DNA of 64,000 nucleotides. Source: Bacteroidaceae bacterium. GTDB taxonomy: Bacteria; Bacteroidota; Bacteroidia; Bacteroidales; Bacteroidaceae. The stretch covers positions 5,666-69,665 of the forward strand of contig JAUUPT010000015.1 of NCBI GenBank assembly GCA_030843315.1. The letters are read 5' to 3'. Below are positions 49,408-59,154 of the stretch, in pieces. Within the stretch, counting starts at the first letter, position 1; every line of letters begins with the position of its first letter. Under the pieces are notes generated by a model. That model did not search any database and had not been told where the DNA came from. It worked only from the letters and a program-made list of their open reading frames with translations. The translations under genes and the position numbers were made by a program.

Positions 49408-50211
49408 ATGAAGAAGAACATCCTAATAACTCTGCTTGCAGCCTTGCTGCTCTCCTCGTGTGGAGAATACAACAAATTGCTGAAAAGCACAGATTACGAA
49501 TACAAGTACGAGGCGGCAAAAAATTACTTCGCAAAAGGGCAGTACAGTCGTTCTGCAACTCTGCTTAATGAATTGATTGCCATCCTTAAAGGTACAGACA
49601 AGGCGGAGGAATCCCTCTACATGCTGGGCATGAGTTACTATAATCAAAAGGATTATCAAACTGCTGCGCAGACCTTTGTCCAGTATTTTAATGTTTACCC
49701 TCGTGGCACATTTGCTGAACTGGCACGTTTCCATGCCGGCAAAGCTTTGTATCTGGATACTCCTGAACCGCGCCTCGACCAATCCGGTACGTACAGCGCC
49801 ATCCAGCAGTTGCAGATGTTCATGGAATACTTCCCGCAAAGTGCAAAGAAGGAAGAAGCCCAGAATATGATATTTGAATTGCAAGACAAGTTGGTGATGA
49901 AAGAATATCTTTCTGCCAGACTTTATTACAATATGGGCAACTATCTGGGTAATAACTACCAGGCTTGTGTCATCACGGCACAAAATGCTTTGAAGGATTA
50001 TCCTTACACGAATATGCGCGAAGATTTGTCCATACTCATACTGCGTGCCAAGTACGAATTGGCCATCTATAGTGTGGACGATAAGAAACCCGAACGCTAT
50101 CGTGAAACTGTCGATGAGTATTATGCTTTTAAGAATGAGTTCCCCGAAAGCAAATACATGAAGGAAGCCGACCGCATCTTCAAAGAATCGCAGAAGATAC
50201 TGAAAGACTAA
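49408..50211 (+). CDS. bamD: Outer membrane assembly lipoprotein BamD
   Basis: A 267-residue protein with lipoprotein signal (MKKNILITLLAALLLSSC, Cys 18) and the GEYNKLLKSTDYEYKYEAAKNYF start typical for BamD, then five TPR-like repeats (SLYMLGMSYYNQKDYQTAAQTF). It is the essential lipoprotein partner of BamA in outer-membrane protein folding. The order bamD-rpoZ-DUF4293 is a conserved Bacteroidales arrangement as far as I recall. Promoter TATCTTTGC at 49379. Confidence 0.93.
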   Translation: MKKNILITLLAALLLSSCGEYNKLLKSTDYEYKYEAAKNYFAKGQYSRSATLLNELIAILKGTDKAEESLYMLGMSYYNQKDYQTAAQTFVQYFNVYPRGTFAELARFHAGKALYLDTPEPRLDQSGTYSAIQQLQMFMEYFPQSAKKEEAQNMIFELQDKLVMKEYLSARLYYNMGNYLGNNYQACVITAQNALKDYPYTNMREDLSILILRAKYELAIYSVDDKKPERYRETVDEYYAFKNEFPESKYMKEADRIFKESQKILKD

Positions 50212-50267
50212 AATAAGATTTAGAGAGTATATATCGATATAGTAGATTAAATTAGATAGATAAATTT

Positions 50268-50603
50268 ATGGATTACAGAAAGACAAATGCTCCAAGCACC
50301 ACGGTAACCCGTGATATGATGGAGTTGTGTGAGGATACCGGTAATGTATACGAAAGTGTAGCAATTATTGGAAAGCGTGCCAACCAGATCAGTGTGGAAA
50401 TCAAGAATGACCTTTCCAAGAAACTGGCTGAGTTTGCCTCTTACAATGACAATCTGGAAGAGGTGTTTGAGAACCGCGAGCAAATCGAGATCTCCCGCTA
50501 TTATGAGAAATTGCCGAAACCGACTTTGATTGCGACTCAAGAGTACATCGAAGGTAAGATTTACTATCGTAACCCGGCTAAGGAAAAAGAAAAATTGCAG
50601 TAA
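50268..50603 (+). CDS. rpoZ: RNA polymerase omega subunit RpoZ
   Basis: A 111-residue protein with the Rpb6/omega fold signature TGNVYESVAIIGKRANQISVE near residue 25 and the following KKLAEFASY helix. Omega supports assembly of the beta-prime subunit. Bacteroidetes omega proteins are often annotated only as hypothetical because they are divergent. It lies 56 bp after bamD and overlaps the next gene by one base. Confidence 0.88.
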   Translation: MDYRKTNAPSTTVTRDMMELCEDTGNVYESVAIIGKRANQISVEIKNDLSKKLAEFASYNDNLEEVFENREQIEISRYYEKLPKPTLIATQEYIEGKIYYRNPAKEKEKLQ

Positions 50604-51064
50604 TGATACAGCGTATTCAATCCGTTTATTTGTTATTGGTAACCGTTCTGCTGGTTGTGACTATTTGCATGCCTGTAGGACAGTTTATCGGAGCGGACGG
50701 AGTAACAGCCCATGTATTTAAACCGTTAGGCGTATCTTTGGCCGACGGAGGATTTCAGTCCACTTGGGGTTTGTTCGGAATATTGTTGCTGAGTGCATTA
50801 ATTGCGTTATGCACTATATTCTTGTTCCGCAACCGTATGTTGCAAGTACGCATGACGATATTCAGCAGTATCTTGTTGATAGGCTATTACATCGCTTGCT
50901 GCGTATTTATGTTTATATTGAAGAGCGATTTGGGTGCAGCTTCATTCCAGTTGGGATGGGCACTTTGCCTTCCGGTAGTATCTATCATCCTGAATTATCT
51001 GGCCTTCCGTGCTATCTACCGGGATGAGGTGATGGTGAAGGCGGCAGACAGATTGAGGCCATAA
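50603..51064 (+). CDS. DUF4293 membrane protein
   Basis: A 153-residue protein with four membrane segments: residues about 5-25, 50-72, 80-105 and 112-135. It starts MIQRIQSVYLLLVTVLLVV, the standard opening of DUF4293, a Bacteroidetes-specific family of unknown function found after rpoZ. Start overlaps the stop of rpoZ by one base (TAATG), so it is translationally coupled. Confidence 0.88.
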   Translation: MIQRIQSVYLLLVTVLLVVTICMPVGQFIGADGVTAHVFKPLGVSLADGGFQSTWGLFGILLLSALIALCTIFLFRNRMLQVRMTIFSSILLIGYYIACCVFMFILKSDLGAASFQLGWALCLPVVSIILNYLAFRAIYRDEVMVKAADRLRP

Positions 51065-51101
51065 GAGAAAAGGAGACATATTTGTCTCGGCATTATAAAG
51101 A

Positions 51102-51130
51102 AAAAGAGCAACTTTATCGGTTGCTCTTTT
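51102..51130. terminator. Bidirectional terminator between DUF4293 and barrel genes
   Basis: AAAAGAGCAAC (51102-51112) pairs with GTTGCTCTTTT (51120-51130) around a 7-nt loop, with A run before and T run after, so it can end transcripts from both convergent genes. Confidence 0.88.
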
Positions 51131-51176
51131 TTTATTGCTCCTCATTCTCCTAAAGGGGAACGGGAATAAGAGTCTG

Positions 51177-51884
51177 TTACTTCTTGAGGTCAAACAGATA
51201 TGTAATCTTTGCCGTAATAACCCCGTGTGCCGAACGGGCGAAGTAGTCTTTCTTAGTACTGTTGTAGAAGTCGGACAGAGCGTAGTAGTATCTTCCTTCC
51301 ACTATGAAGTTGCCTGCCTTGGTGCGGAGCTCTATACCTGCTCCTCCGGTAATACCGTAGTCGAATTTATTGTCGATGGCTTTGCCATGCTGTTCTACGG
51401 TGATGTTGGAAGGAGCTTGTGCAACGGTTGTATCCCAGTCACCGGCTATCTTTTCACTGTCGCTGATCATGAATCCTACCTGCGGGCCGGCATGGATAAA
51501 GAACTGCATACCGCGTTCTTTTCCAAAGGCAAGGTGGGCAAGGAAAGGTATTTCCACATAATTCATCGTACGGGTATAGCTCACGTCGGGGTAGTCTTCA
51601 TAATATTCGTCCCAACCGTGCTGCGAAAAGTTTACCTCAATCTGGGCACCACAAATCATGTTGAAGTACTTCTCTGAGATATAGCGTGCTGTAAAGCCTC
51701 CGTTAATCCCCATCAAGTTCTTCTGTTTGACGGAAGGGGTGAAGCTGACGCTGTTCATATTGATACCTCCGTTGATACCGATAGCCAAGTTACGGCGCTG
51801 ATCGCCCACCTGTGCATGTGCGGGCAGTACATATATGCCGGCTAAGAAGGCTGCTCCTATAATTGCTTTTAGTTTTATCTTCAT
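51177..51884 (-). CDS. PorT-type outer membrane beta-barrel protein
   Basis: A 235-residue protein with a signal peptide (MKIKLKAIIGAAFLAGIYVLPAHA) followed by short amphipathic strands and typical GINGGINMNSVSF, AQIEVNFSQHGW and GAGIELRTKAG segments that fit an eight-stranded barrel of the PorT/OMP_b-brl_2 type. The last residue group ends YLFDLKK, without the terminal Phe of many barrels. Function is not known; related proteins help secretion or act as adhesins. It follows the LysM gene by 33 bp on the same strand. Confidence 0.82.
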   Translation of the reverse strand: MKIKLKAIIGAAFLAGIYVLPAHAQVGDQRRNLAIGINGGINMNSVSFTPSVKQKNLMGINGGFTARYISEKYFNMICGAQIEVNFSQHGWDEYYEDYPDVSYTRTMNYVEIPFLAHLAFGKERGMQFFIHAGPQVGFMISDSEKIAGDWDTTVAQAPSNITVEQHGKAIDNKFDYGITGGAGIELRTKAGNFIVEGRYYYALSDFYNSTKKDYFARSAHGVITAKITYLFDLKK

Positions 51885-51917
51885 CAGTTATTAATTACTT
51901 CATTAATTACGGTTCTC

Positions 51918-53693
51918 TCAATCAAAGTCCAGTTTCGTCAGCTGGTAGTCCTTGGTGAAGTGTACGAAGAATACTTTCTTGTTGATGAATCCTCCCCAGT
52001 TGTTCACCCGCTGGAATTTGAATCCCGTCTGAATGGGAACTAAATTCAATTCCTGGAAGTTCTTCTCGAACTCAGAGCCATAACGTGACAGCCCTTTCAG
52101 GAAGAAGTAACCCGTATCGAAGCCCAGCATTCCGAACTTAGGATAGCGTTCGTCCATATCCTTGCCGTACCATCTGCGATAATTCTTGGTGAAGTTGATG
52201 GCAGCCGGTAGCAGATTGTTGGTATAGAAAGAGGAATAAAAATAAGTGTCCAGTTCAAAGAAAGCTTCCAGATGGTCTTTGGTATAGGTCTGCCACTCCG
52301 GATAGCCGAACAGGTGAACTCGGCTTTCAGGCTGTTCGCGCACCAGCATCGTCAGTTGCGGAAGTATCTTGATCAAAGTTATGTCGCTGCCGGAGGTAGG
52401 GATGAAAATATTCTCACGGTCTTTGCGAAGCACTGTCTTCAGTGATTCTACGGTGGCGTCTTCTTTCAGACTTTTCATCGGGATGGAGCGGTTGCGCAAC
52501 TCATCCTTCAGGCCTTTGATGAATTCGACTTTGTCCTTCGTTCCCTGGGTTGCTTCGATAAAGATGACATTGGCATTGGGGAACTGGCGTACAAAGTGGT
52601 CGTACACTTCAGAATAGAGGTAAGACTGCGGCGTATTTATCTGGTAAACTGCCGGGTTCTGGAATACGGTGTTGTCTTTGGACGTAAACGGTATCACCAG
52701 GCGCGTATCATGCTTTTTTGCAAACTCAGCCAGCGGCTTGATGTGCTGCTGGTACAAAGGGCCGAATATGATATCCATATCCTTCATTTCGCTTTTGGCG
52801 AGAATCGTGTTCAGGGAAGCACTCTCCGGGCCGGAGTTGTAGGTATACAGGTCGATGGAAGTTCCGGTACGCTTCAAGCTGTCAACGGCCATCAGGAGTC
52901 CTTCGTAATATTCCACCATGCGTGCAGCTTCGCTTTTGGATACTCCGTCCAGGAAGGGGAGCACTACGGCAGCCTTAATTGTGCTGAAACGTTCCGTCTC
53001 CTTCTTGTTCTCACGGAACAGTTGGCTATCCGTAGGTATCTGCGATTGTGCTATCTGCTCCACTTGTGCTTTGGGATAGGGGATGCAGAGGAAAGTACCT
53101 TTCTTTATTTTGTCTTCACCTTTCAGTTCGGGGTTGGCAGCAATCAGTTCCGCTTCGCTGATGCCGTATTCGCGGCTGATGCTGAAGACGGTTTCTTTCC
53201 GTTTTACCTTGTGCATATCGCGGCAGCGTGATTCTACGGGACCGGGAATATCATTGCTCGTCACCACCTTTGTATCGGAAGTAGCAACGCCGGCTTCAGT
53301 AGTAGAAGGGATACGGATTACCTGTCCGATGCGGAAGTTCTCGGCGCTCAATCCGGGATTGGCATCGCAGATGGCTTTGGCAGATACATTATATTTCACA
53401 GTCAGCCGGTAGAGGGTTTCGCCGGCTTCGATGGTATGATAAGTCTCCTTTTGCACGTTGGCGGCGCTGCGGGGGATGCGTAGCGCACGTCCGATGTATA
53501 TTTTTTCGTCGCTTCCAGGGTTCAATTTTATGATGTCCGACTGGCTTACGCCGTACATGCTGGCGATGGAATAAAGGCTTTGACCTTTCTCAATAGTATG
53601 CAGAAAATAAGATTGATTCTCTTGTGCTACTGCGCCGAGGCTGCATGCGCAGGCAAGCAGCAGGAGGCAGATAATGCGGTTAATCGTTTTCAT
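51918..53693 (-). CDS. LysM protein with periplasmic-binding-protein-like domain
   Basis: A 591-residue exported protein (MKTINRIICLLLLACACSL; Cys 18 might be lipidated). Three LysM repeats follow at about residues 28-75, 83-130 and 158-208 (HTIEKGQSLYSIASMYGVSQ, YHTIEAGETLYRLTVKYNVS, HKVKRKETVFSISREYGIS), then a LivJ/LivK-type type 1 binding fold (KAAVVLPFLDG, DIIFGPLYQQH, IFIEATQGTKDK). LysM holds it on peptidoglycan; the second part may bind a small ligand or act only as structure. Promoter on the - strand: TATCTTTGC, complement of 53737-53745. Confidence 0.88.
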   Translation of the reverse strand: MKTINRIICLLLLACACSLGAVAQENQSYFLHTIEKGQSLYSIASMYGVSQSDIIKLNPGSDEKIYIGRALRIPRSAANVQKETYHTIEAGETLYRLTVKYNVSAKAICDANPGLSAENFRIGQVIRIPSTTEAGVATSDTKVVTSNDIPGPVESRCRDMHKVKRKETVFSISREYGISEAELIAANPELKGEDKIKKGTFLCIPYPKAQVEQIAQSQIPTDSQLFRENKKETERFSTIKAAVVLPFLDGVSKSEAARMVEYYEGLLMAVDSLKRTGTSIDLYTYNSGPESASLNTILAKSEMKDMDIIFGPLYQQHIKPLAEFAKKHDTRLVIPFTSKDNTVFQNPAVYQINTPQSYLYSEVYDHFVRQFPNANVIFIEATQGTKDKVEFIKGLKDELRNRSIPMKSLKEDATVESLKTVLRKDRENIFIPTSGSDITLIKILPQLTMLVREQPESRVHLFGYPEWQTYTKDHLEAFFELDTYFYSSFYTNNLLPAAINFTKNYRRWYGKDMDERYPKFGMLGFDTGYFFLKGLSRYGSEFEKNFQELNLVPIQTGFKFQRVNNWGGFINKKVFFVHFTKDYQLTKLDFD

Positions 53694-53883
53694 TCAATAA
53701 TCATTGGTTTATGTTTACAATCTTCCCAAAGTAGCTGCAAAGATAAGAATATTGCCTAATACTAACCAAAGGATTGCGTTAAGAAATAATATTGTGCTTT
53801 TCAAAACTGAAAAATAACTCTTTTCGGCTGATATTCGGGTAGAAACCCTTATTTTTGCGAATTAAATGATAGGATAAAACAAC

Positions 53884-56715
53884 ATGCAAGAAGAAACAGA
53901 ATATATCAATGTATATGGTGCGCGTGTGCACAACCTGAAGAATATCGATGCAGAAATACCCCGTAACAGTCTTACAGTCATTACCGGATTAAGTGGAAGC
54001 GGCAAATCTTCTTTGGCATTCGATACTCTTTTTGCAGAGGGGCAGCGCCGCTATATTGAAACCTTTTCGGCTTATGCCCGCAACTTTCTGGGTAACCTGG
54101 AGCGTCCGGATGTTGATAAGATTACAGGGTTGAGCCCTGTAATATCCATCGAACAGAAGACGACGAACAAGAATCCGCGTTCTACGGTGGGCACCACAAC
54201 GGAAGTCTATGACTACTTCCGCTTATTGTATGCCCGTGCAGGCGAGGCCTATTCGTATCTCTCCGGTGAGAAGATGGTGAAATATACCGAAGAACAGATT
54301 CTCGACCTTATCCTGAAGGATTATAAAGGCAAGCGCATATACATCCTTGCTCCGCTGGTACGTAGCCGTAAAGGACATTACAAGGAACTCTTCGAGCAAG
54401 TGCGCAAGAAGGGTTATCTCTATGTCCGTGTAGATGGAGAGGTACGCGAGGCGTTGCCCGGAATGAAGCTCGACCGTTATAAGAACCACGATGTGGAAGT
54501 GGTGATAGACAAACTGGTAGTGGCGGATAAGGATGATAAACGCTTGAAGAACAGCGTTACTACGGCTATGCGCCAGGGCGACGGGCTGTTGATGATACTC
54601 GATGCCCAAACGAACAGTGTGCGCCATTACAGCAAGCGATTGATGTGCCCCGTCACCGGGCTGTCCTATCGTGAGCCGGCTCCGCATAATTTCTCTTTCA
54701 ACTCCCCGCAGGGTGCATGCCCCAAGTGCAAGGGGTTGGGAGTAGTCAATCAGATTGATATAGACAAGGTAATTCCCGACCGTGAATTGTCTATCTCCGA
54801 AGGGGCGATTGCTCCTTTGGGCAAGTATAAAAACAGTATGATCTTCTGGCAGATTTCTGCTTTGATGGAGAAGTACGAAGTGACTCTTAAAACTCCGGTT
54901 AAGGAACTGCCGGATGATGCCATCGACGAAATCCTTTACGGTTCGGACGAGCGCATCAAGATTAAAAGTACCTTGATTGGTACGTCTTCCGATTACTTCG
55001 TTACCTTCGAGGGAGTAGTGAAATATATCCAGATGCTTCAGGAAAAGGATGCATCTGCCACGGCTCAGAAATGGGCGGATCAGTTTGCCAAAACGACCGT
55101 CTGTCCCGAATGTCACGGTGCCAAATTGAATAAAGAAGCCCTTTCATTCCGCATCCACGATAAAAATATATATGAGCTGTCCACCATGGATATCAGCGAA
55201 CTCTATGACTGGTTGCAGAATGTAGACCCGTATCTCAGCAAGAAACAGCAGCAGATTGCGGGTGAAATCCTGAAAGAGATTCGTACGCGCCTCAAGTTCC
55301 TGCTCGATGTCGGTCTGGACTATCTTTCGTTGAACCGCAGTGCCGTCAGCCTTTCCGGTGGAGAGAGCCAACGCATCCGCTTGGCTACACAGATTGGTTC
55401 GCAACTGGTCAATGTACTTTACATCCTGGATGAACCGAGTATCGGCCTGCATCAGCGAGATAACCAGCGCCTTATCCATTCGTTGAAGGAACTACGCGAC
55501 ATCGGCAATTCCGTGATTGTGGTAGAACATGATAAGGACATGATGCTTGCCGCCGATTACGTCATCGACATGGGACCGAAAGCCGGACGCCTGGGTGGTG
55601 AGGTCGTATTTGCCGGCACTCCTGCCGAAATGCTGCAGACGCATACCTTGACTTCACAATACCTCAATGGTGAACGTGCCATCGAAGTGCCTGCCAAACG
55701 CCGTAAAGGCAACGGGCATAGCTTGTGGTTGCGCGGAGCCAGGGGCAATAACCTGAAAAATGTAGACGTGGAGTTCCCATTGGGTAAACTGATTTGTGTG
55801 ACCGGTGTTTCCGGTAGTGGCAAGTCAACGCTTATCAACGAAACGTTGCAGCCCATTCTTTCGCAGAAGTTCTATCGCTCGCTTCAAGATCCGTTGGAGT
55901 ACGACAGCATCGAGGGGCTGGAACATATCGACAAGGTAGTGAATGTGGATCAATCTCCATTAGGACGTACACCGCGTTCCAATCCTGCCACCTATACGGG
56001 AGTTTTCTCCGATATCCGTAATCTCTTTGTCGGCCTGCCCGAAGCGAAGATACGCGGATATAAGCCGGGACGTTTTTCTTTCAATGTCAGTGGCGGCCGT
56101 TGTGAGGCATGCCAGGGGAATGGCTACAAGACCATCGAAATGAACTTCCTGCCCGATGTATATGTGCCTTGCGAAGTTTGTCATGGCAAGCGCTATAACC
56201 GCGAGACGCTGGAAGTGCGCTTCAAAGGAAAGTCCATTGCCGATGTGCTGGATATGACCATCAACCGTGCAGTGGAGTTCTTCGAGAATGTACCTCAGAT
56301 ATTGAACAAGATCAAAGTAATCCAGGAAGTCGGTCTGGGGTATATCAAGTTGGGACAATCGTCCACCACACTTTCCGGTGGCGAGAGCCAGCGTGTGAAG
56401 TTGGCGACAGAGCTCTCCAAGCGTGATACGGGCAAGACCCTTTATATTCTTGACGAGCCTACTACCGGGCTCCATTTCGAAGATATCCGCGTCTTGATGA
56501 ATGTGCTGAACAAACTGGTGGATAAAGGTAATACAGTTATCGTCATTGAGCACAATCTCGACGTCATCAAGATGGCCGATTATATTATTGACATGGGTCC
56601 CGAAGGCGGCAAGGGTGGGGGAGAACTCCTTTCTTGCGGAACGCCGGAAGAGGTTGCCAAGAGTAAGAAAGGCTATACTCCCAAGTTCTTGAAAGAAGAA
56701 CTGAAAATCAAATAA
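53884..56715 (+). CDS. uvrA: Excinuclease ABC subunit UvrA
   Basis: A 943-residue protein with two ABC ATPase units: Walker A GLSGSGKSSLAF near residue 33 and GVSGSGKSTLINE near 641, signatures LSGGESQRIRLATQIGS near 490 and LSGGESQRVKLATELS near 830. The second zinc module is complete (CEACQGNGYK, CEVCHGKRY). In the first, the usual leading CxxC reads CPVTG, so one Cys is replaced, with CPKC intact; this seems usual for the group. It scans DNA for damage and loads UvrB. Box TATTTTTGC at 53850-53858 is the likely promoter. Confidence 0.97.
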   Translation: MQEETEYINVYGARVHNLKNIDAEIPRNSLTVITGLSGSGKSSLAFDTLFAEGQRRYIETFSAYARNFLGNLERPDVDKITGLSPVISIEQKTTNKNPRSTVGTTTEVYDYFRLLYARAGEAYSYLSGEKMVKYTEEQILDLILKDYKGKRIYILAPLVRSRKGHYKELFEQVRKKGYLYVRVDGEVREALPGMKLDRYKNHDVEVVIDKLVVADKDDKRLKNSVTTAMRQGDGLLMILDAQTNSVRHYSKRLMCPVTGLSYREPAPHNFSFNSPQGACPKCKGLGVVNQIDIDKVIPDRELSISEGAIAPLGKYKNSMIFWQISALMEKYEVTLKTPVKELPDDAIDEILYGSDERIKIKSTLIGTSSDYFVTFEGVVKYIQMLQEKDASATAQKWADQFAKTTVCPECHGAKLNKEALSFRIHDKNIYELSTMDISELYDWLQNVDPYLSKKQQQIAGEILKEIRTRLKFLLDVGLDYLSLNRSAVSLSGGESQRIRLATQIGSQLVNVLYILDEPSIGLHQRDNQRLIHSLKELRDIGNSVIVVEHDKDMMLAADYVIDMGPKAGRLGGEVVFAGTPAEMLQTHTLTSQYLNGERAIEVPAKRRKGNGHSLWLRGARGNNLKNVDVEFPLGKLICVTGVSGSGKSTLINETLQPILSQKFYRSLQDPLEYDSIEGLEHIDKVVNVDQSPLGRTPRSNPATYTGVFSDIRNLFVGLPEAKIRGYKPGRFSFNVSGGRCEACQGNGYKTIEMNFLPDVYVPCEVCHGKRYNRETLEVRFKGKSIADVLDMTINRAVEFFENVPQILNKIKVIQEVGLGYIKLGQSSTTLSGGESQRVKLATELSKRDTGKTLYILDEPTTGLHFEDIRVLMNVLNKLVDKGNTVIVIEHNLDVIKMADYIIDMGPEGGKGGGELLSCGTPEEVAKSKKGYTPKFLKEELKIK

Positions 56716-56744
56716 GGTATCTATAATCTAAACTTCTATTTGTT

Positions 56745-57224
56745 TTGAAAATAAATAAAACCAATGCAGCCCGTCTGCTCGATAAAGCCAAGATAGCATA
56801 CGAACTCATTCCTTACGAGGTAGATGAGCATGACTTGAGTGCCGTGCACGTTGCCGCCAGTTTGGGCGAAGATATCAACTGTGTTTTCAAAACTCTGATA
56901 CTTCATGGCGATAAGAATGGATATTTTGTCTGCGTGATTCCCGGAGAACACGAAGTCGATTTGAAGTTGGCAGCTAAAGTCTCCGGCAATAAAAAGTGTG
57001 ATCTTATTCCAATGAAAGACCTGCTCCCTCTGACCGGATATATCCGTGGCGGTTGCTCGCCCATTGGCATGAAGAAGCCTTTCCCTACCTATATCCATGA
57101 AACGTGTCTTCAGTTTCCCTATATCTACATCAGTGCGGGGCAACGTGGTTTACAGCTTAAGCTGAACCCGAATGATTTGATAAAGGAAGTGCATGCCGAG
57201 GTCTGCATTCTTTTTCCCGAATAA
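56745..57224 (+). CDS. ybaK: Cys-tRNA(Pro)/aminoacyl-tRNA deacylase YbaK
   Basis: A 159-residue protein with the YbaK/ProX fold: KTLILHGDKNGYFVCVIPGEHEVDLKL in two parts and TGYIRGGCSPIGMKK near 100, which holds the conserved Gly-Gly-x-x-Pro loop. It removes Cys wrongly put on tRNA-Pro. The start is unusual: no ATG fits, and the frame begins with TTG at 56745, which gives the expected MKINKTNAARLLDKA opening. 29 bp after uvrA, probably on its transcript. Confidence 0.88.
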   Translation: MKINKTNAARLLDKAKIAYELIPYEVDEHDLSAVHVAASLGEDINCVFKTLILHGDKNGYFVCVIPGEHEVDLKLAAKVSGNKKCDLIPMKDLLPLTGYIRGGCSPIGMKKPFPTYIHETCLQFPYIYISAGQRGLQLKLNPNDLIKEVHAEVCILFPE

Positions 57225-57337
57225 TTTCTTTTTTCCGTCGAGTTATTGTACTTTTTTCAAGGAATATTCATCAAAAAGCATATATTTGCAAAAAATATAA
57301 AGAAATCAATCTAATTACTAATTAAAAACTTGTTTTT

Positions 57338-58900
57338 ATGTTCAAAAATCATCCTAAAGGTCTGTTGGCAGCTGCTATCTCCAACATGGGCGAACGGTTC
57401 GGTTACTACATCATGAATGCTGTACTGGTATTGTTCCTTTGCTCAAAGTTTGGTCTGAGCGACGAGACCAGTTCCATCATTTACTCAGTTTTTTACTGCG
57501 GAATCTATGTATTGAGCCTGGTAGGCGGTATTATTGCCGACAAGACCCAAAACTATAAAGGAACTATCATGTCCGGACTGATAGTGATGTCTTTGGGTTA
57601 TGTTGTCCTGTCTATCCCGGTTTTGTCTACTGCCGAGAATATCGACTGGCTGCTTCCGCTGACCTGTGCAGCATTGTTCTTCATTGCATTCGGTAACGGA
57701 CTTTTCAAAGGAAACCTGCAGGCCATCGTTGGTCAGATGTATGATAACTTTGAGAAAGAAGCTGAGAAAGACGGTCCCGAAGCTGTGAAACTGGCTAAGA
57801 GCCGTCGTGATTCAGGTTTCCAGATATTCTATGTATTCATCAACATCGGCGGTTTGATTGCCCCCTTCGTAGCTCCCCTGCTCCGTGAATGGTGGCTCAA
57901 GACCCATGCCCTGACTTATAATGCCGATCTGCCAGCATTGTGCCATCAGTATATTAGCGATGGTGCCAGTATGGCTTCCGACCGTCTTGCCAACCTTACC
58001 GAACTGGTCGCTAAAGTAGGTGGCACGGTGACTAACGACCTGGTTCCGTTCTGTACCGAATACCTCGATGTATTCAACACCGGTATCCATTATTCATTCA
58101 TCGCATCGGTAGTGGCTATGCTCATTTCTCTGGTTATCTTTATTATATGCAGAAATGTATTCCCCACACCGACCAAGAAAGCAAAACAAGAATCTCTGGA
58201 CTATACTCCCGAAGAGAAAGCCGCCATGGCAAAAGAGATCAAGCAGCGTTTGTACGCTCTGTTCGCTGTATTGGGCATCGTTATTTTCTTCTGGTTCTCA
58301 TTCCATCAGAACGGACAGTCACTTTCACTCTTCGCCCGCGACTTCGTGGTTACTGATAGCATTGCGCCCGAAATATGGCAGGCTGTGAATCCATTCTTCG
58401 TGATTGTGCTCACTCCGCTCATTATGCTCTTCTTTGGTACGCTCATCCGTCGTGGAAAAGAGATTTCCACTCCTAAGAAGATTGCCATTGGTATGGGTAT
58501 TGCAGGAGCAGCCTTCCTGTTCCTGGCTATCTATTCAGCTATGCAAGGCTATCCTTCAGGTACAGAGTTCAAGGCGATGTCCGACTCTGCCAAAGCCGGA
58601 CTGAAAGCCGGACCGTGGGTATTGATCGTTATCTACTTCTTCTTGACGGTAGCCGAACTTTTCATTTCTCCGCTCGGTCTTTCCTTTGTGTCCAAGGTAG
58701 CTCCGAAGCACATACAAGGTTTGTGCCAGGGCTTGTGGCTCGGTGCCACGGCCATCGGTAACCTCTTCTTGTGGGTAGGTCCGCTGATGTATAATAAAAT
58801 ACCTATCTGGCAATGCTGGAGCGTCTTCTTCGCCGTTTGCCTCGTGTCGATGGGTGTCATGCTTGCCATGGTGAAGTGGCTGGAACGTGTGACGAAGTAA
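57338..58900 (+). CDS. POT-family proton-dependent peptide transporter
   Basis: A 520-residue protein with about 14 membrane segments. The family marks are SNMGERFGYYIMNAVL near residue 16 (ExxERFxYY), GGIIADKTQNYKGTIMSG near 67 and NIGGLIAPFVAP near 167. It brings di- and tripeptides into the cell with protons. The loop between helices 6 and 7 is long. A TATATTTGC promoter box lies at 57281-57289 and a strong terminator follows at 58929. Single gene. Confidence 0.9.
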   Translation: MFKNHPKGLLAAAISNMGERFGYYIMNAVLVLFLCSKFGLSDETSSIIYSVFYCGIYVLSLVGGIIADKTQNYKGTIMSGLIVMSLGYVVLSIPVLSTAENIDWLLPLTCAALFFIAFGNGLFKGNLQAIVGQMYDNFEKEAEKDGPEAVKLAKSRRDSGFQIFYVFINIGGLIAPFVAPLLREWWLKTHALTYNADLPALCHQYISDGASMASDRLANLTELVAKVGGTVTNDLVPFCTEYLDVFNTGIHYSFIASVVAMLISLVIFIICRNVFPTPTKKAKQESLDYTPEEKAAMAKEIKQRLYALFAVLGIVIFFWFSFHQNGQSLSLFARDFVVTDSIAPEIWQAVNPFFVIVLTPLIMLFFGTLIRRGKEISTPKKIAIGMGIAGAAFLFLAIYSAMQGYPSGTEFKAMSDSAKAGLKAGPWVLIVIYFFLTVAELFISPLGLSFVSKVAPKHIQGLCQGLWLGATAIGNLFLWVGPLMYNKIPIWQCWSVFFAVCLVSMGVMLAMVKWLERVTK

Positions 58901-58928
58901 GAGAGTAAGTTAAGACTTAAAATAGAAA

Positions 58929-58974
58929 GGCTATGCAGTGTCGGGAGATATTCTCGGACTGCATAGCCTTTTTT
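58929..58974 (+). terminator. Strong terminator after the POT transporter
   Basis: GGCTATGCAGT (58929-58939) pairs with ACTGCATAGCC (58958-58968) over 11 bp, with a partly paired interior, followed by six T. Confidence 0.93.
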
Positions 58975-59154
58975 GTGCATCATTCGCTATTCGTGTCATA
59001 CATACCTGTTAAAGCTTATTAAAGAGGAAGGAAAAACAGAAAAGTAGTCTTTAAGCCCCATTTTCGCAGGTAAGATAGTTCCACAGATACTTGTGGGGGG
59101 AGTGTGGCTTGCCGAAGGGTACTTTTGTGCAGAAAAATAACCGAAGGGATGTCG

